Assembly (NCBI GenBank): GCA_910575815.1 | Contig: CAJTFN010000008.1 | Span: forward strand, 124,001-188,000 | DNA: 64,000 bases | Direction of reading: 5' to 3' | Source: Oscillospiraceae bacterium | GTDB taxonomy: Bacteria; Bacillota; Clostridia; Oscillospirales; Oscillospiraceae | In this document: positions 25,162 to 33,383 of the stretch, piece by piece | Numbering within the stretch: position 1 is the first letter of the stretch | Layout: the number at the start of each line of letters is the position of its first letter | Made by a program: the position numbers and the translations under genes | Notes under the pieces: model-generated | Databases searched by the model: none | Seen by the model: only the letters and a program-made list of their open reading frames with translations | What the model was told of the DNA's origin: nothing

Positions 25162-27294
25162 TCAGGCCATCTTGCGGCCTCTGGGGAGTATGCGCGCATC
25201 AGGGCCGAAAAGAAGCTCCGGCTTCTTTTCGACTATGCGGTAGCTGCAAGCCCGTTTTCCCAGACGGGACAAGAGCTCGTTGGTGATGGTGCCGCAGCGC
25301 TCCGCCACCTCCTCCGCCGGAATTTCCTGGTCCCCGTCCCGGCCGATGAGGGTGGCGACGTCCCCCGCCCGGACCTCCGGCACGCCAGTCACGTCCACCA
25401 GCAGCTGATCCATGCACATGCGCCCCGCCATGGGACAGGAGACCCCGCGGAGCAGCACCCGTCCCCCCTGCTGGGACAGGGCACGGGGCAGACCGTCGGC
25501 ATAGCCGATGGTGAGCACGGCCAGCCGGGTTTCCCGCTCCGCCTGAAAGGCGAGGCCGTAGCCCGCCCGGTCCCCGGGGCGGAGGGTCCGCACACAGGCC
25601 ACCCGGGCCCGAAGGGACAGCACCGGATGCAGCTCCGGCCACCGCCGGGGGAGGCCGCCGCCGCTGGAAACGCCGTAAAGAACGATGCCCGCCCGGACAT
25701 AGGCGCAGGGCTGGGGCGGCAGATTCAAAAGGCCGTAGCTGGACTGAATGTGGAGCTTCCCGGGGTCAAGACCCTGCCGGCGCAGGCGGTCCACCGCCGC
25801 GGAAAAGCGGTCCAGCTGCCCGGTTGTGTAGCGCTCCAGCTCCGGATTGTCCGAGACGCAGAGGTGGGAGAAGACGCCCTCTATCCGCAGCTCCCGCCTG
25901 GCATAGAGCCGGGTCAGGGCGGCGATGTCCTCCGCGGGGATGCCCAGACGGTGCATGCCCGTGTCCAGGGCCAGATGGACCCGGAGGGGGAGACCCTGGT
26001 CTGCCAGGGCGTGGCCGTGGTCCTCGTCCGCCACCGCCTGGGTCAGATGCCAGCGGCGGAGCTGGGGAACCAGCTCCGGCGGCGTGTAGCCCAGAATCAG
26101 GATGGTGCCCCGGACGCCCGCCTTCCGCAGGGCGATTCCCTCCGAAAGGCAGGCCACGGCAAAGTCCCGGACGCCCGCCCGCCAAAGACATCGGGCGGAG
26201 GAAGGCGCCCCGTGGCCATAGGCGTCCGCTTTTAAAACTGCCATCAGGGCGCAGCGCTCGGGCAGCAAAGCCTGGAGAGCCTGAGCGTTGTGCCGGAGGG
26301 CGGAGAGGTCAATCTCCCGCCAGGCCCGGCTGCGGGAAGGGACGGGGAGAGGCCGGAGGGCGTCCAGTACCCAGGCGGAGGCCAGGGAGGCGGCCAGCAC
26401 GGCGGCAAAGCGGAGAAGGCTGTTCTTCTCCAGGGGACCGGCCAGCCAGGGCAGCCGCTGTCCGGCTCCCGCCAGGGCGATGAACCAGGGGTGAAGAAGA
26501 TAGACCAGCATGGACAACCTCCGGGCCCGCCGGTCGGTTCCCTGATTGCGGTCCAGCAGCAGGGAGAAGAGAAAAACCATGCACAGGGGCAGAGTGAGGT
26601 ACATGCTGTCGTGCCTCTGCCAGCCCAGGGAGCGGAGGATGAAGCCCTCGGCGGTCATGGCTCCCAGGGAGAGAAGAAAGCCCGCCAAGGCCCTCCGGCC
26701 CCGCCAACGCATCCCGGCGGCTCCCAAAAGAAGGAACAGCGGGATGTAAAACAGCCCGTTCCGGGTGTGTTGGAAGAGGAGAAATGTCGCGTCGTAGAAA
26801 GCTCTGGGGCCGGAGAACTGGGAAACCAGCCCATAGTAGCTGTCCCCGCCCAGGCCAAGGAGGTACAGCCCGGCGGCGGCGGTCAGGGCGGCCCGACGCC
26901 CCAGCCGGGAGAGGCTCCGGGCGATTAGGACCCCCAGCAGGACGGCGGGAAAATACCAGAGGTGGTACAGCGTCCCATCCAGGAACAGCCGTTTTCCCCA
27001 TTCGGGGAGGTGGTACCCGCCGCCGTAGAGATTCAGGGGCAGGTAGAGGAGAACGGCGGCAGCGTAGATTGCCAGGGTTTTTTTCAGGAACCTCTCGGCG
27101 CCGCGCCACTGGTCCTTTTCCAGGAAATACCCACTGACCATGAGGAAGAAGGGCACGGCGATTCGGGCGAAGACCCGGCAGAGCCAGAAATCCGCTGCCG
27201 CGTTGCAGCCCGCCAGTGGACCGGTGTGGATGCACACCACCAGTACCGCCGCCAGAAGGCGGAAGCGGTCCAGGACAGGGCCCCGGGCGCTCAT
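25162..27294 (-). CDS. vanT: VanT-type membrane-bound serine/alanine racemase
   Basis: 710 residues. The N-terminal half (about 1-335) is a ten-or-so-helix acyltransferase-3-like membrane domain thought to bring in L-Ser; the C-terminal half (about 340-710) is a fold type III PLP alanine racemase with the PLP lysine in AVLKADAYGHGA (Lys355). This fusion is diagnostic of VanT, which supplies D-Ser for D-Ala-D-Ser synthesis. The ATG at 27294 overlaps the vanXY stop by 4 nt; the frame is open further upstream, but only as a shadow of vanXY. It is the last gene of the van cluster. Confidence 0.93.
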   Translation of the reverse strand: MSARGPVLDRFRLLAAVLVVCIHTGPLAGCNAAADFWLCRVFARIAVPFFLMVSGYFLEKDQWRGAERFLKKTLAIYAAAVLLYLPLNLYGGGYHLPEWGKRLFLDGTLYHLWYFPAVLLGVLIARSLSRLGRRAALTAAAGLYLLGLGGDSYYGLVSQFSGPRAFYDATFLLFQHTRNGLFYIPLFLLLGAAGMRWRGRRALAGFLLSLGAMTAEGFILRSLGWQRHDSMYLTLPLCMVFLFSLLLDRNQGTDRRARRLSMLVYLLHPWFIALAGAGQRLPWLAGPLEKNSLLRFAAVLAASLASAWVLDALRPLPVPSRSRAWREIDLSALRHNAQALQALLPERCALMAVLKADAYGHGAPSSARCLWRAGVRDFAVACLSEGIALRKAGVRGTILILGYTPPELVPQLRRWHLTQAVADEDHGHALADQGLPLRVHLALDTGMHRLGIPAEDIAALTRLYARRELRIEGVFSHLCVSDNPELERYTTGQLDRFSAAVDRLRRQGLDPGKLHIQSSYGLLNLPPQPCAYVRAGIVLYGVSSGGGLPRRWPELHPVLSLRARVACVRTLRPGDRAGYGLAFQAERETRLAVLTIGYADGLPRALSQQGGRVLLRGVSCPMAGRMCMDQLLVDVTGVPEVRAGDVATLIGRDGDQEIPAEEVAERCGTITNELLSRLGKRACSYRIVEKKPELLFGPDARILPRGRKMA

Positions 27295-28034
27295 GCCGGG
27301 GCCTCCCAGACGGTGAGGATGAAGCCGCCGTCGTTGTCCCCGGAGATTTGGCAGCAGCCCTCCGGCAGCTCCACCTCCACCGACTCTCCAGGGCAGGCCA
27401 GCCAAAAGACCTCCACCCGCCGCCCGTTGGAGAGGACGCGGCGCTTGGGCCCGGTGCGGAGAAAGCCCCCGTACTCCTCCAGGCACAGGCCCCGCTCTTC
27501 CATCAGCGCCGCGTGGGGCACGCCTACGTAACGGAAGTGCCAGGGCTCCGCCCCGATGCCGGTGACGGCCTCCTTTTCTTTCCGGTAGCGCAGGATGAAG
27601 CCGTACCGGGCGGCCAGGCGGCGGAAGGCCCCGCAGCCCCCCTGGTCCGGGAAGTCCGGGCAGAGGAAGTCGACACGCTCCGCCCGCTTTCCCAGGTCGA
27701 TGGCCAGGCCCGTCTGGTGCTCGCTGCACCCGGGGAGAGCCACGTAGCGGCAGGTAAAGTCCTCGCCCCGGTTGGCCCAGGCACTGTCCCAGATGGATTG
27801 CTGTTCCCCCCGGCTCCGCCATCCGGAGACGGGGACGATGTCCTCCGTCCCTCCCGCCGCCCGGATGCAGGCCGTCAGCAGCCCGGCGGTCCGCCGCTCC
27901 AGGAGGATGTCCGGGAAGCGGCTGTCCGGGGCCGTCAGCTCCGGAGGGGGAGCGGGACGAAGGGGATGAGAGGGGTTCACCAGAATGAGGGGGCCCTGGG
28001 CGGTCTGGTCCCGCCGGAGCGTTAAGGTCCTCAT
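27291..28034 (-). CDS. vanXY: VanXY-type D,D-peptidase/D,D-carboxypeptidase
   Basis: 247 residues, no signal peptide or membrane helix, so cytoplasmic. The zinc and catalytic residues of the VanX/VanY metallopeptidase fold are in place: SEHQTGLAID (His106, Asp113) and EPWHFRYVG (Glu163, His166), plus GWRSRGEQQ. A soluble enzyme of this size between the ligase and vanT is typical of VanXY, which cleaves D-Ala-D-Ala and pentapeptide ends so that only D-Ala-D-Ser is used. The C-terminal 50 residues form a small extra beta-like domain. Overlaps of 4 nt with vanG and with vanT imply coupled translation. Confidence 0.9.
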   Translation of the reverse strand: MRTLTLRRDQTAQGPLILVNPSHPLRPAPPPELTAPDSRFPDILLERRTAGLLTACIRAAGGTEDIVPVSGWRSRGEQQSIWDSAWANRGEDFTCRYVALPGCSEHQTGLAIDLGKRAERVDFLCPDFPDQGGCGAFRRLAARYGFILRYRKEKEAVTGIGAEPWHFRYVGVPHAALMEERGLCLEEYGGFLRTGPKRRVLSNGRRVEVFWLACPGESVEVELPEGCCQISGDNDGGFILTVWEAPA

Positions 28035-29083
28035 GGCTTCATCCCCAGTTCCACCAAACGGTCCAGCAGGGCGGGGAACTCCAGGCCTGCGGCTTTCATC
28101 ATGCTGGGGTAGCGGCTGTGGGCGGTGAAGCCGGGGATGGTATTCACCTCGTTGAAGACGATTTCCCCCTCCGGGGTGAGGAAAAAATCTGCCCGGGCGA
28201 AGCAGCGGCAGTCCAGGGCGGTGTAGACGGTCCGGGCCGCGGCCTGGATTTCCGCCGCTTTTTCCTGGGAGATTCGGGCGGGGCAGTGGATGGCGGAGGT
28301 CTTAAGGGTGTATTTCTCGTGGAAGTCGAAAAAGCCCCCGGAAAGCTCGATCTCGTCCACGGCTCCCACGGTGAGCTCCGTTTTCCCAGGGTTCCCCAAA
28401 ACGGCGCAGCCCACCTCAAAGCCGGGAATGGCCTCCTCCAGGAGAATCCGGCTGTCCTCCCGGAAGGCGGCCTCCGCGGCGGCGGCCAGCTCCTCCGGGC
28501 GGCTGACCCGGCTGACGCCAAAGGAGGACCCCGCCCGCAGGGGCTTCGCGAACAGGGGATAGCCCAGGCTCTCCGCCGCCTCCGCCAGCTCTTTCCGAGG
28601 GGCTCCGGCGAAAAAGACCGCGCTTTTGGGCGTCCGGAGACCCGCCAGGGCCGCCAGCTTGTGGGCGCGGTCCTTGTCCATGCACAGGGCGCTGGATAGA
28701 GCGCCGCAGCCGATGAGAGGGACCCCCACCAGCTCCAGAAGCCCCTGAACGGTGCCGTCCTCGCCGTTTTTCCCGTGGAGAACGGGGAAGGCGGCGTCAA
28801 AGGCCAGCGCCTCCCGGGAGCCCTCGGGGAAGAGCAGGGAGAACTGTCCCCGGTCCAGCCGGAGGGCGCAGGGGATGCAGCCGGGGTCCTCCTGCCAATC
28901 CCCGGCGGGGAGCCGGTCCAGGGGGCCGGGATAATAAAGCCAGCGGCCCTCCCGGGTGACGCCCACGGGAAGGGCTTGGTATTTCTTTGCGTCCAGATGG
29001 GTCAGGACCGCGTGAGCGGATTGAAGAGAGACGCTGTGCTCGCTGGAGCAGCCGCCGAAGAGGACCAAAATTGTTTTCATCAT
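28031..29083 (-). CDS. vanG: VanG-type D-Ala:D-Ser ligase
   Basis: 350-residue ATP-grasp ligase. N-terminal LVLFGGCSSEHSVSL, ATP/metal site near LNEVNTIPGF in the form IVFNEVNTIPGF, and LHGKNGEDGTVQGLLEL match the Ddl/Van superfamily. The omega-loop segment FDFHEKYTLKTSAIH fits the D-Ala-D-Ser subgroup (VanC, VanE, VanG) rather than the D-Lac ligases. A D-Ala:D-Ala ligase is the alternative, but vanXY and vanT are coupled to it. The start ATG at 29083 has AGGAAAGG upstream. The gene lies directly behind a terminator-like hairpin and VanR-box-like repeats. Confidence 0.92.
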   Translation of the reverse strand: MMKTILVLFGGCSSEHSVSLQSAHAVLTHLDAKKYQALPVGVTREGRWLYYPGPLDRLPAGDWQEDPGCIPCALRLDRGQFSLLFPEGSREALAFDAAFPVLHGKNGEDGTVQGLLELVGVPLIGCGALSSALCMDKDRAHKLAALAGLRTPKSAVFFAGAPRKELAEAAESLGYPLFAKPLRAGSSFGVSRVSRPEELAAAAEAAFREDSRILLEEAIPGFEVGCAVLGNPGKTELTVGAVDEIELSGGFFDFHEKYTLKTSAIHCPARISQEKAAEIQAAARTVYTALDCRCFARADFFLTPEGEIVFNEVNTIPGFTAHSRYPSMMKAAGLEFPALLDRLVELGMKP

Positions 29084-29110
29084 CCATCAAACCTTTCCTG
29101 GGACGGAAAA

Positions 29111-29153
29111 CCCGCCCCGATCTGTTGCCTACATGGTAACAGACCGGGGCGGG
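29111..29153 (-). terminator. Terminator-like hairpin between vanS and vanG
   Basis: A 16-bp stem (cccgccccg... paired arms, one G-U) with an 11-nt loop, followed on the minus strand by TTTTCC. It starts 62 nt after the vanS stop and ends 28 nt before the vanG start. It may end vanRS transcripts, or act as a leader attenuator if the vanG promoter lies upstream of it. Confidence 0.75.
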
Positions 29154-29202
29154 AAAGGTTTGGAGGCTTTTTTGAAAAGTTCTTGGAAAGTCCTGTTGAA
29201 AA

Positions 29203-29221
29203 TCTTACGATTTTCTTACGA
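29203..29221 (-). promoter_or_regulatory. VanR-box-like direct repeats at the end of vanS
   Basis: On the minus strand TCGTAAGA occurs twice, 11 bp apart (29221-29214 and 29210-29203), overlapping the vanS stop. The first reads TCGTAAGAAAATC, 12 of 13 matches to the VanR-box consensus TCGTANGAAANTT as I recall it from VanA-type promoters. One helical turn of spacing fits a dimeric OmpR-family regulator. A clear -10 box is not visible downstream. Confidence 0.6.
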
Positions 29222-30307
29222 CGCCGGGAGGCGGACGGTGAAGGTGGTCACGCCGTCCTGGCTCTGGGCGGCGATGGTTCCCCCATGGAGCTCCACAATC
29301 TCCCGGGCGATGGCCAGCCCCAGTCCCGCGCCGCCGGTGCGGGAGGCCCGGGAGGAGTCCAGACGGAAGAACTGCTCGAAGATGCGTCCCAGCTTGTCCG
29401 GGGGAATGGTGACGCCGGTGTTGGTGAAGGTGAGAACCGTCTCCCCCTCCTCCACCTGGGCGGCAATGGCCACGGCGGTGCCTGCCTCGCTGTAGTGGCA
29501 GGCGTTCCGCAGCAGATTGTCAAACACCCGGGCCAGCTTGTCCGGGTCGCAGGAATAGGGGAGGGTCTCCGGCAGGTCCAGACGGCAGGTCAGTTCCCGT
29601 TCCTCCAGCATGGGGGCGAACTCGCTGGCTACCTGCTGGAGCATCCGGCTGAGGTCGCAGGGACGTTTCTCCAGCTCCATGTGGGTGAGGTTAAAGCGGG
29701 TGACGTCGAAAAACTCGTTGATCAGGTCCTCAAGCCGCTCCGCCTTGTCCAGGGCGACGCTGGTGTACCGGGCCCGGAGCTCCGGGGACAGCCCCGGCTC
29801 GTCCCGGAGTAGGGTCAGGTAGCCGATGACGCTGGTGAGGGGTGTTTTCAAATCGTGGGCCAGGTAGATTACCAGATCGTTTTTCCGCTGCTCCGCCTCC
29901 TTGGCGGCCCGCTGGTCCCGGAGGGCCTTGCTCTGGGCCCAGTTCAGGTGCTCCTCCAAAATGGACAGCTCCGGGGAGAGGAGAATAGGCTCGTCGCCGG
30001 GCTGGGTCAGCTGTTCCGCTGCGTCCACCATTTCGTCCAGAAAATCCAGGGGCTTGCGGATGAAGTGCACGGTGCACCCCAGCCAGCAGACGCCCAGGCT
30101 GAGGAGAAAGAGGAGGAGAACGTAGTCCCGGCAGAAATAGAGAATGTAGGTCAGGATGACGTTGCTTCGCCAGAAGGAGAAGGTTCCGAAAAAGAAGATA
30201 CAGGCCCCCGCCAGAAAGACGACGACCCCCAGGGAGCCGAAAAGGCTCAGTGCATATTGGCCCAGGAGCTTCCGGGAGACGCGGCCGGTGTAGTTGAAGT
30301 CATTCAA
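29216..30307 (-). CDS. vanS: VanS-type sensor histidine kinase
   Basis: About 363 residues. Two membrane helices (about 20-40 and 55-80) enclose a very short external loop, followed by a HAMP-like linker, HisKA with YLAHDLKTPLTSVIGYL (the VanS-style H-box), N-box LLRNACHYS, G1-like TNTGVTIP and G2 GAGLGLAI. I place the start at TTG 30307, which overlaps the vanR stop by 8 nt and follows a G-rich ribosome site; the frame extends 27 codons into vanR only as a shadow. It is predicted to respond to glycopeptides or the resulting envelope stress and to phosphorylate VanR. Confidence 0.85.
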   Translation of the reverse strand: MNDFNYTGRVSRKLLGQYALSLFGSLGVVVFLAGACIFFFGTFSFWRSNVILTYILYFCRDYVLLLFLLSLGVCWLGCTVHFIRKPLDFLDEMVDAAEQLTQPGDEPILLSPELSILEEHLNWAQSKALRDQRAAKEAEQRKNDLVIYLAHDLKTPLTSVIGYLTLLRDEPGLSPELRARYTSVALDKAERLEDLINEFFDVTRFNLTHMELEKRPCDLSRMLQQVASEFAPMLEERELTCRLDLPETLPYSCDPDKLARVFDNLLRNACHYSEAGTAVAIAAQVEEGETVLTFTNTGVTIPPDKLGRIFEQFFRLDSSRASRTGGAGLGLAIAREIVELHGGTIAAQSQDGVTTFTVRLPAS

Positions 30308-30989
30308 TGGTATACCCCACCCCCCAGACGGTTTTGATAAACTTGGGCCGCCGGCTGGGCTCGTGGAGCTTTTCCCGCAGCCGGGCAATGTGGCTCATGA
30401 CGGTGTTGTTGCTGTCCATATACTTCTCCCCCCAGACGGCCTCAAAGAGCTCCTCGCTGGAGACCACCCGGCCCTGCCGCCGGCAGAGGTACCAGAGGAT
30501 GGAGAACTCCAGGGGCGTGAGGGACAGTTCCTCGCCGTAGAGGAGGCACTTGTGGGTTTGCCGGGAGATTTGCAGTCCCCGGATGTCGAACTCCTGAGCC
30601 TCCTCCTGCGGGGGGCGGTTGTAGCGGGTGTAGCGCCGGAGCTGGGTCTTGACCCGGGCGGTGAGCTCCAGGGGATTGAAGGGCTTGGTAATATAGTCGT
30701 CGGCCCCCAGGGTGAGGCCGGTGATTTTGTCCATGTCCTCCACCCGGGCGGTGAGCATGAGAATGGGGAAGAGGTGCCTTTCCCGGATGCGCTGGCAGAG
30801 GGTGAAGCCGTCCATATCGGGCAGCATCACATCCAGAATGGCCAGGTCCGGAGGTGTCTTCTCCACGTGGGCCAGGGCCGGGGCGGCGCTGTCGAATTTG
30901 TGAACGGTAAACCCCTCGTTTTTCAGGTACAGCTCCACCAGATCGGCGATGGCGGCCTCGTCGTCTACCACTAGGATGTCTGCGGCCAT
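30300..30989 (-). CDS. vanR: VanR-type OmpR-family response regulator
   Basis: 229 residues, closely VanR-like: ILVVDDEAAIADLVELYLKN at the start, phospho-acceptor in AILDVMLPDMDGF, DKITGLTLGADDYITKPF, and a C-terminal winged helix (TVMSHIARLREKL). It would activate vanG-XY-T through the boxes at the end of vanS. First gene of the cluster, behind its own promoter, and overlapping vanS. Confidence 0.9.
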   Translation of the reverse strand: MAADILVVDDEAAIADLVELYLKNEGFTVHKFDSAAPALAHVEKTPPDLAILDVMLPDMDGFTLCQRIRERHLFPILMLTARVEDMDKITGLTLGADDYITKPFNPLELTARVKTQLRRYTRYNRPPQEEAQEFDIRGLQISRQTHKCLLYGEELSLTPLEFSILWYLCRRQGRVVSSEELFEAVWGEKYMDSNNTVMSHIARLREKLHEPSRRPKFIKTVWGVGYTIE

Positions 30990-31023
30990 GTTGCGAAACC
31001 TGCTTTCTCAAAAGTCTGCCTGT

Positions 31024-31052
31024 ATGATAGCACAAAGCCGCCCTCAGAGCAA
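31024..31052 (-). promoter_or_regulatory. Promoter of vanRS
   Basis: Minus-strand TTGCTC (31052-31047), 17-nt spacer, TATCAT (31029-31024), about 35 nt before the vanR ATG. No VanR-box-like repeat is seen here, so vanRS expression may be constitutive. Confidence 0.6.
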
Positions 31053-31109
31053 CCGCCTGGGGGAAAAAGAGGGCGTTTTGCCGCGTATTTTATAGATGCC
31101 GCAGGTTCT

Positions 31110-31269
31110 TAGAGCGGTTCCCCAAAATACTGAGAAAAGCTCGGCGGGCCAGAGGCTGCATAGCTGCGTTGCCGTCCTTGACGGGTGTCAGCCCGTCTGC
31201 GTCCTTCGCTTTGCTCTGCGATCTCTGTCCCCGCCTCCTTTTTTCTCATTGTTTCTGGAAACTGCTCTA
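31110..31269. mobile_element. MITE-like element with imperfect terminal inverted repeats
   Basis: 160 bp bounded by TAGAGC...GCTCTA. The outer ends align as inverted repeats with interruptions (TAGAGCgGTTcCC..AAA..GAGAAAA on one side, TAGAGCaGTTtCC..AAA..GAGAAAA on the other), while the interior is unrelated to its neighbours and non-coding. It supplies the TAG stop of the small gene ending at 31267. Too short for a transposase; a non-autonomous element is the best reading. No second copy is in the window. Confidence 0.55.
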
Positions 31270-31512
31270 GTTCCGCGCTCGGGCGGAGCCAATCATGTAG
31301 TCCAAAAAAGCGGGCATGTCTCTGGCGTCGGAAAGGCTGATGCACAACCCCTCCTGCCGGGGACGCATGACCCGGAGCATCTGGCGGGCGGTGTGGTCCC
31401 GCTTCAGGTCGCAGCGGCTGTCGTCCGGCAGATGGAGCAGCACCTGTCCCCGGCTGTGTTCCACCACCCGCAAAAAGTTCTCCGTGTCCGGGAGCATCAT
31501 AATTTTAAACAT
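31267..31512 (-). CDS. Small HPr-like protein of unknown role
   Basis: 81 residues starting MFKIMMLPDTENFLRVVEH. The pattern (a short beta strand, 'F-R-V-V', then a glycine turn and 'DLKRD') resembles short clostridial HPr-fold proteins often mislabelled polyA polymerase; the HPr phospho-His is not evident. The start is supported by CAGGAGG 6 nt upstream. Its stop codon lies inside the inverted repeat of the neighbouring MITE-like element, so the original C-terminus may have been altered. Confidence 0.55.
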   Translation of the reverse strand: MFKIMMLPDTENFLRVVEHSRGQVLLHLPDDSRCDLKRDHTARQMLRVMRPRQEGLCISLSDARDMPAFLDYMIGSARARN

Positions 31513-31654
31513 AAGCGCCTCCTGCTGTATGGTTTTATCCATGTGGTCTTGAAGGTTTTGCTGGTTTCTGATAGGATGATACCATCCAATACAGCGGAAC
31601 GGTAGAAAGAAAACGCCGGTTTACTAGGATAAAACCGTCAGAATGGAGGGAGCT

Positions 31655-32599
31655 ATGGCTTTGAGCCTCTGCGAAAGCGCAATCGACCGGCAGAGCCGGG
31701 AATTGGCTCGCCACGGCACGGCGCCTTTTCCCCTGGCCTGCTACTGGCACGACGGGCAGTCGGTGAATATGGTGCCCTGGCACTGGCATGACGAGCTGGA
31801 GGTTGTGCTGGTCTGGGAGGGAAAGGTCTTTGTCTCCGTGGAGGGGGAGAGCCGGCAGCTGGGGGTCGGCGAGGGCTGCTTCATCACCGCCGGAGCCCTT
31901 CACCGGATCTGGCAGGAGGGAGAGGCGGACGTGGAGGTCCACTCCCTGGTCTTCCATCCCCGGCTGGTGGGCGGGAGCGTGGAGAGCGTCTTCTGGCAGG
32001 GGTATTTGCAGCCTCTGCTGGACAGCGCCGCCAACCGCTGCGTCTGGCTGGAGGCGGGCGTCCCTTGGCAGGGGGAGGCCATGGAGGCCGTGGAGTCGGC
32101 GTGGCGGTCCTGCGGCGAGGAGCCGCCGGGGTTTGAGTTCCTGGCCCGGGAGGGCTTGTCCCGCTTGATCTTCCTTCTCTCCGCCCACCGTCCGGCGGCC
32201 CGGGAGGGCCCCTCGGAGAAGGCCCTGCGGGACGGGGAGCGGACGAAGCGGATGCTCCGCCATATTCAAGAGCACTACGGTGAGGAACTCTCCGTGGCGA
32301 AAATCGCCGGGAGCGCCGCTGTCAGCGAGAGCGAGTGCCTGCGGTGCTTCCGGAGCGTGATCGGCGTCACGCCCATGCAGTACGTCAAGCAGTTCCGGGT
32401 GGAGCGGGCGGCGGAACTGCTGGCGTCCGGGGAGGGAAGGATTTCCGACGTGGGGGCCCGGTGCGGCTTTCAGGAGATGAGCTATTTCGCCAGGACCTTC
32501 CGGGAGCTGAAGGGCCGGACGCCCAGCCGTTACCAGGCGGAGGCCCGGGCCTTTCGGAAGAACCTCAGCGATGACGCCTCCGATACTCCAGAGGGCTGA
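31655..32599 (+). CDS. AraC-family regulator with cupin sensor
   Basis: 314 residues. The N-terminal cupin domain has HWHDELEVVLVWEGKV and SLVFHPRLVGG; the C-terminal pair of HTH motifs has VAKIAGSAAVSESECLRCFR and ISDVGARCGFQEMSYFARTF. The cupin probably binds a sugar or small metabolite. I start at ATG 31655, 6 nt after GGAGGG; an ATG 12 nt upstream overlaps that site. Its 3' end overlaps the convergent AraC gene by 35 nt. The target is unknown. Confidence 0.85.
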   Translation: MALSLCESAIDRQSRELARHGTAPFPLACYWHDGQSVNMVPWHWHDELEVVLVWEGKVFVSVEGESRQLGVGEGCFITAGALHRIWQEGEADVEVHSLVFHPRLVGGSVESVFWQGYLQPLLDSAANRCVWLEAGVPWQGEAMEAVESAWRSCGEEPPGFEFLAREGLSRLIFLLSAHRPAAREGPSEKALRDGERTKRMLRHIQEHYGEELSVAKIAGSAAVSESECLRCFRSVIGVTPMQYVKQFRVERAAELLASGEGRISDVGARCGFQEMSYFARTFRELKGRTPSRYQAEARAFRKNLSDDASDTPEG

Positions 32600-33383
32600 C
32601 GCCCTCCATCCGGCGAAAGCACTGGGAAAAGTAGCTCAGGGAGGAAAAGCCCAGAATCTGGGCGATGAGGGACAGGGGGTGGTCCGTCTCCCGGAGAAGG
32701 AAGCGGCTCTCCTCAATCCGCCGGGACATCAGGTAGTTGATGGGGGAGACGCCGAACTCCCGGCGGAAGCTGTGGGCCAGATAATACTTGTTCAGGTGGG
32801 CCAGTTGGGCCAGCTGGTCCAAGCTCAGGTTTTCCTTAAAGTGGTTGTCGATGTACCGCCGGACCAAACCGCACTCCCGGCTGGACCGGGCACCGGAGGA
32901 CTCGCCGGAGAGGGCGGCGTCCTGCTGGCGGTTCAGACGGACCAGCACGACGTCCAACAGGCTCCGGCAGACCCGCTCATAGCCCGGCAGAGCCTCCCGG
33001 GCCTCCTGGAGCATGAGCTGGAGGCAGCCCATCAGCTCGTCCCAGCCGGTGTGGAGGTGGAGCATGGCGTATCCCTCCGCGCCGGCCAGGGTCTCCAGAC
33101 CCTCCACCCCCAGAACCGTGTATTCCAGAGGGCTGTCTAGGCGGCTGGTCTCCGTGTGCGGGACGTTGGCGTTGATGATGACGGTGTCGTGAATGGCCAC
33201 AGGAAACGCCTCCCGCCGGGTGCGGAAATGGCCGTGGCCCCCGGTGATAAAGAAGAGCTCGGCGCAGCCGTGGGTGTGGAGACTGGAGTTCCAGTCGCTG
33301 CTGTATTGCGCCTGGGAGACGTAAAGCAGCCGGGGCGCGGCGCCCCCCTGCTCCCGGGGAAGGGCATATTGCTGCTGGCTCAT
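32565..33383 (-). CDS. AraC-family regulator divergent from the sugar importer
   Basis: 272 residues. N-terminal cupin-like domain (LHTHGCAELFFITGGHG) and C-terminal tandem HTH (LDQLAQLAHLNKYYLAHSFR and LSLIAQILGFSSLSYFSQCF). AAAGGAGG precedes the ATG. It is transcribed away from the sugar ABC importer and GH112 genes and is their most likely regulator, sensing the imported glycan. Confidence 0.87.
   Translation of the reverse strand: MSQQQYALPREQGGAAPRLLYVSQAQYSSDWNSSLHTHGCAELFFITGGHGHFRTRREAFPVAIHDTVIINANVPHTETSRLDSPLEYTVLGVEGLETLAGAEGYAMLHLHTGWDELMGCLQLMLQEAREALPGYERVCRSLLDVVLVRLNRQQDAALSGESSGARSSRECGLVRRYIDNHFKENLSLDQLAQLAHLNKYYLAHSFRREFGVSPINYLMSRRIEESRFLLRETDHPLSLIAQILGFSSLSYFSQCFRRMEGVSPLEYRRRHR

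Noticed and set aside
25162-27822. 886-codon frame reading vanT as a longer protein
   Set aside because: The first 176 codons are a shadow of vanXY in another frame. The VanT ATG at 27294, overlapping the vanXY stop, gives the family's usual length.
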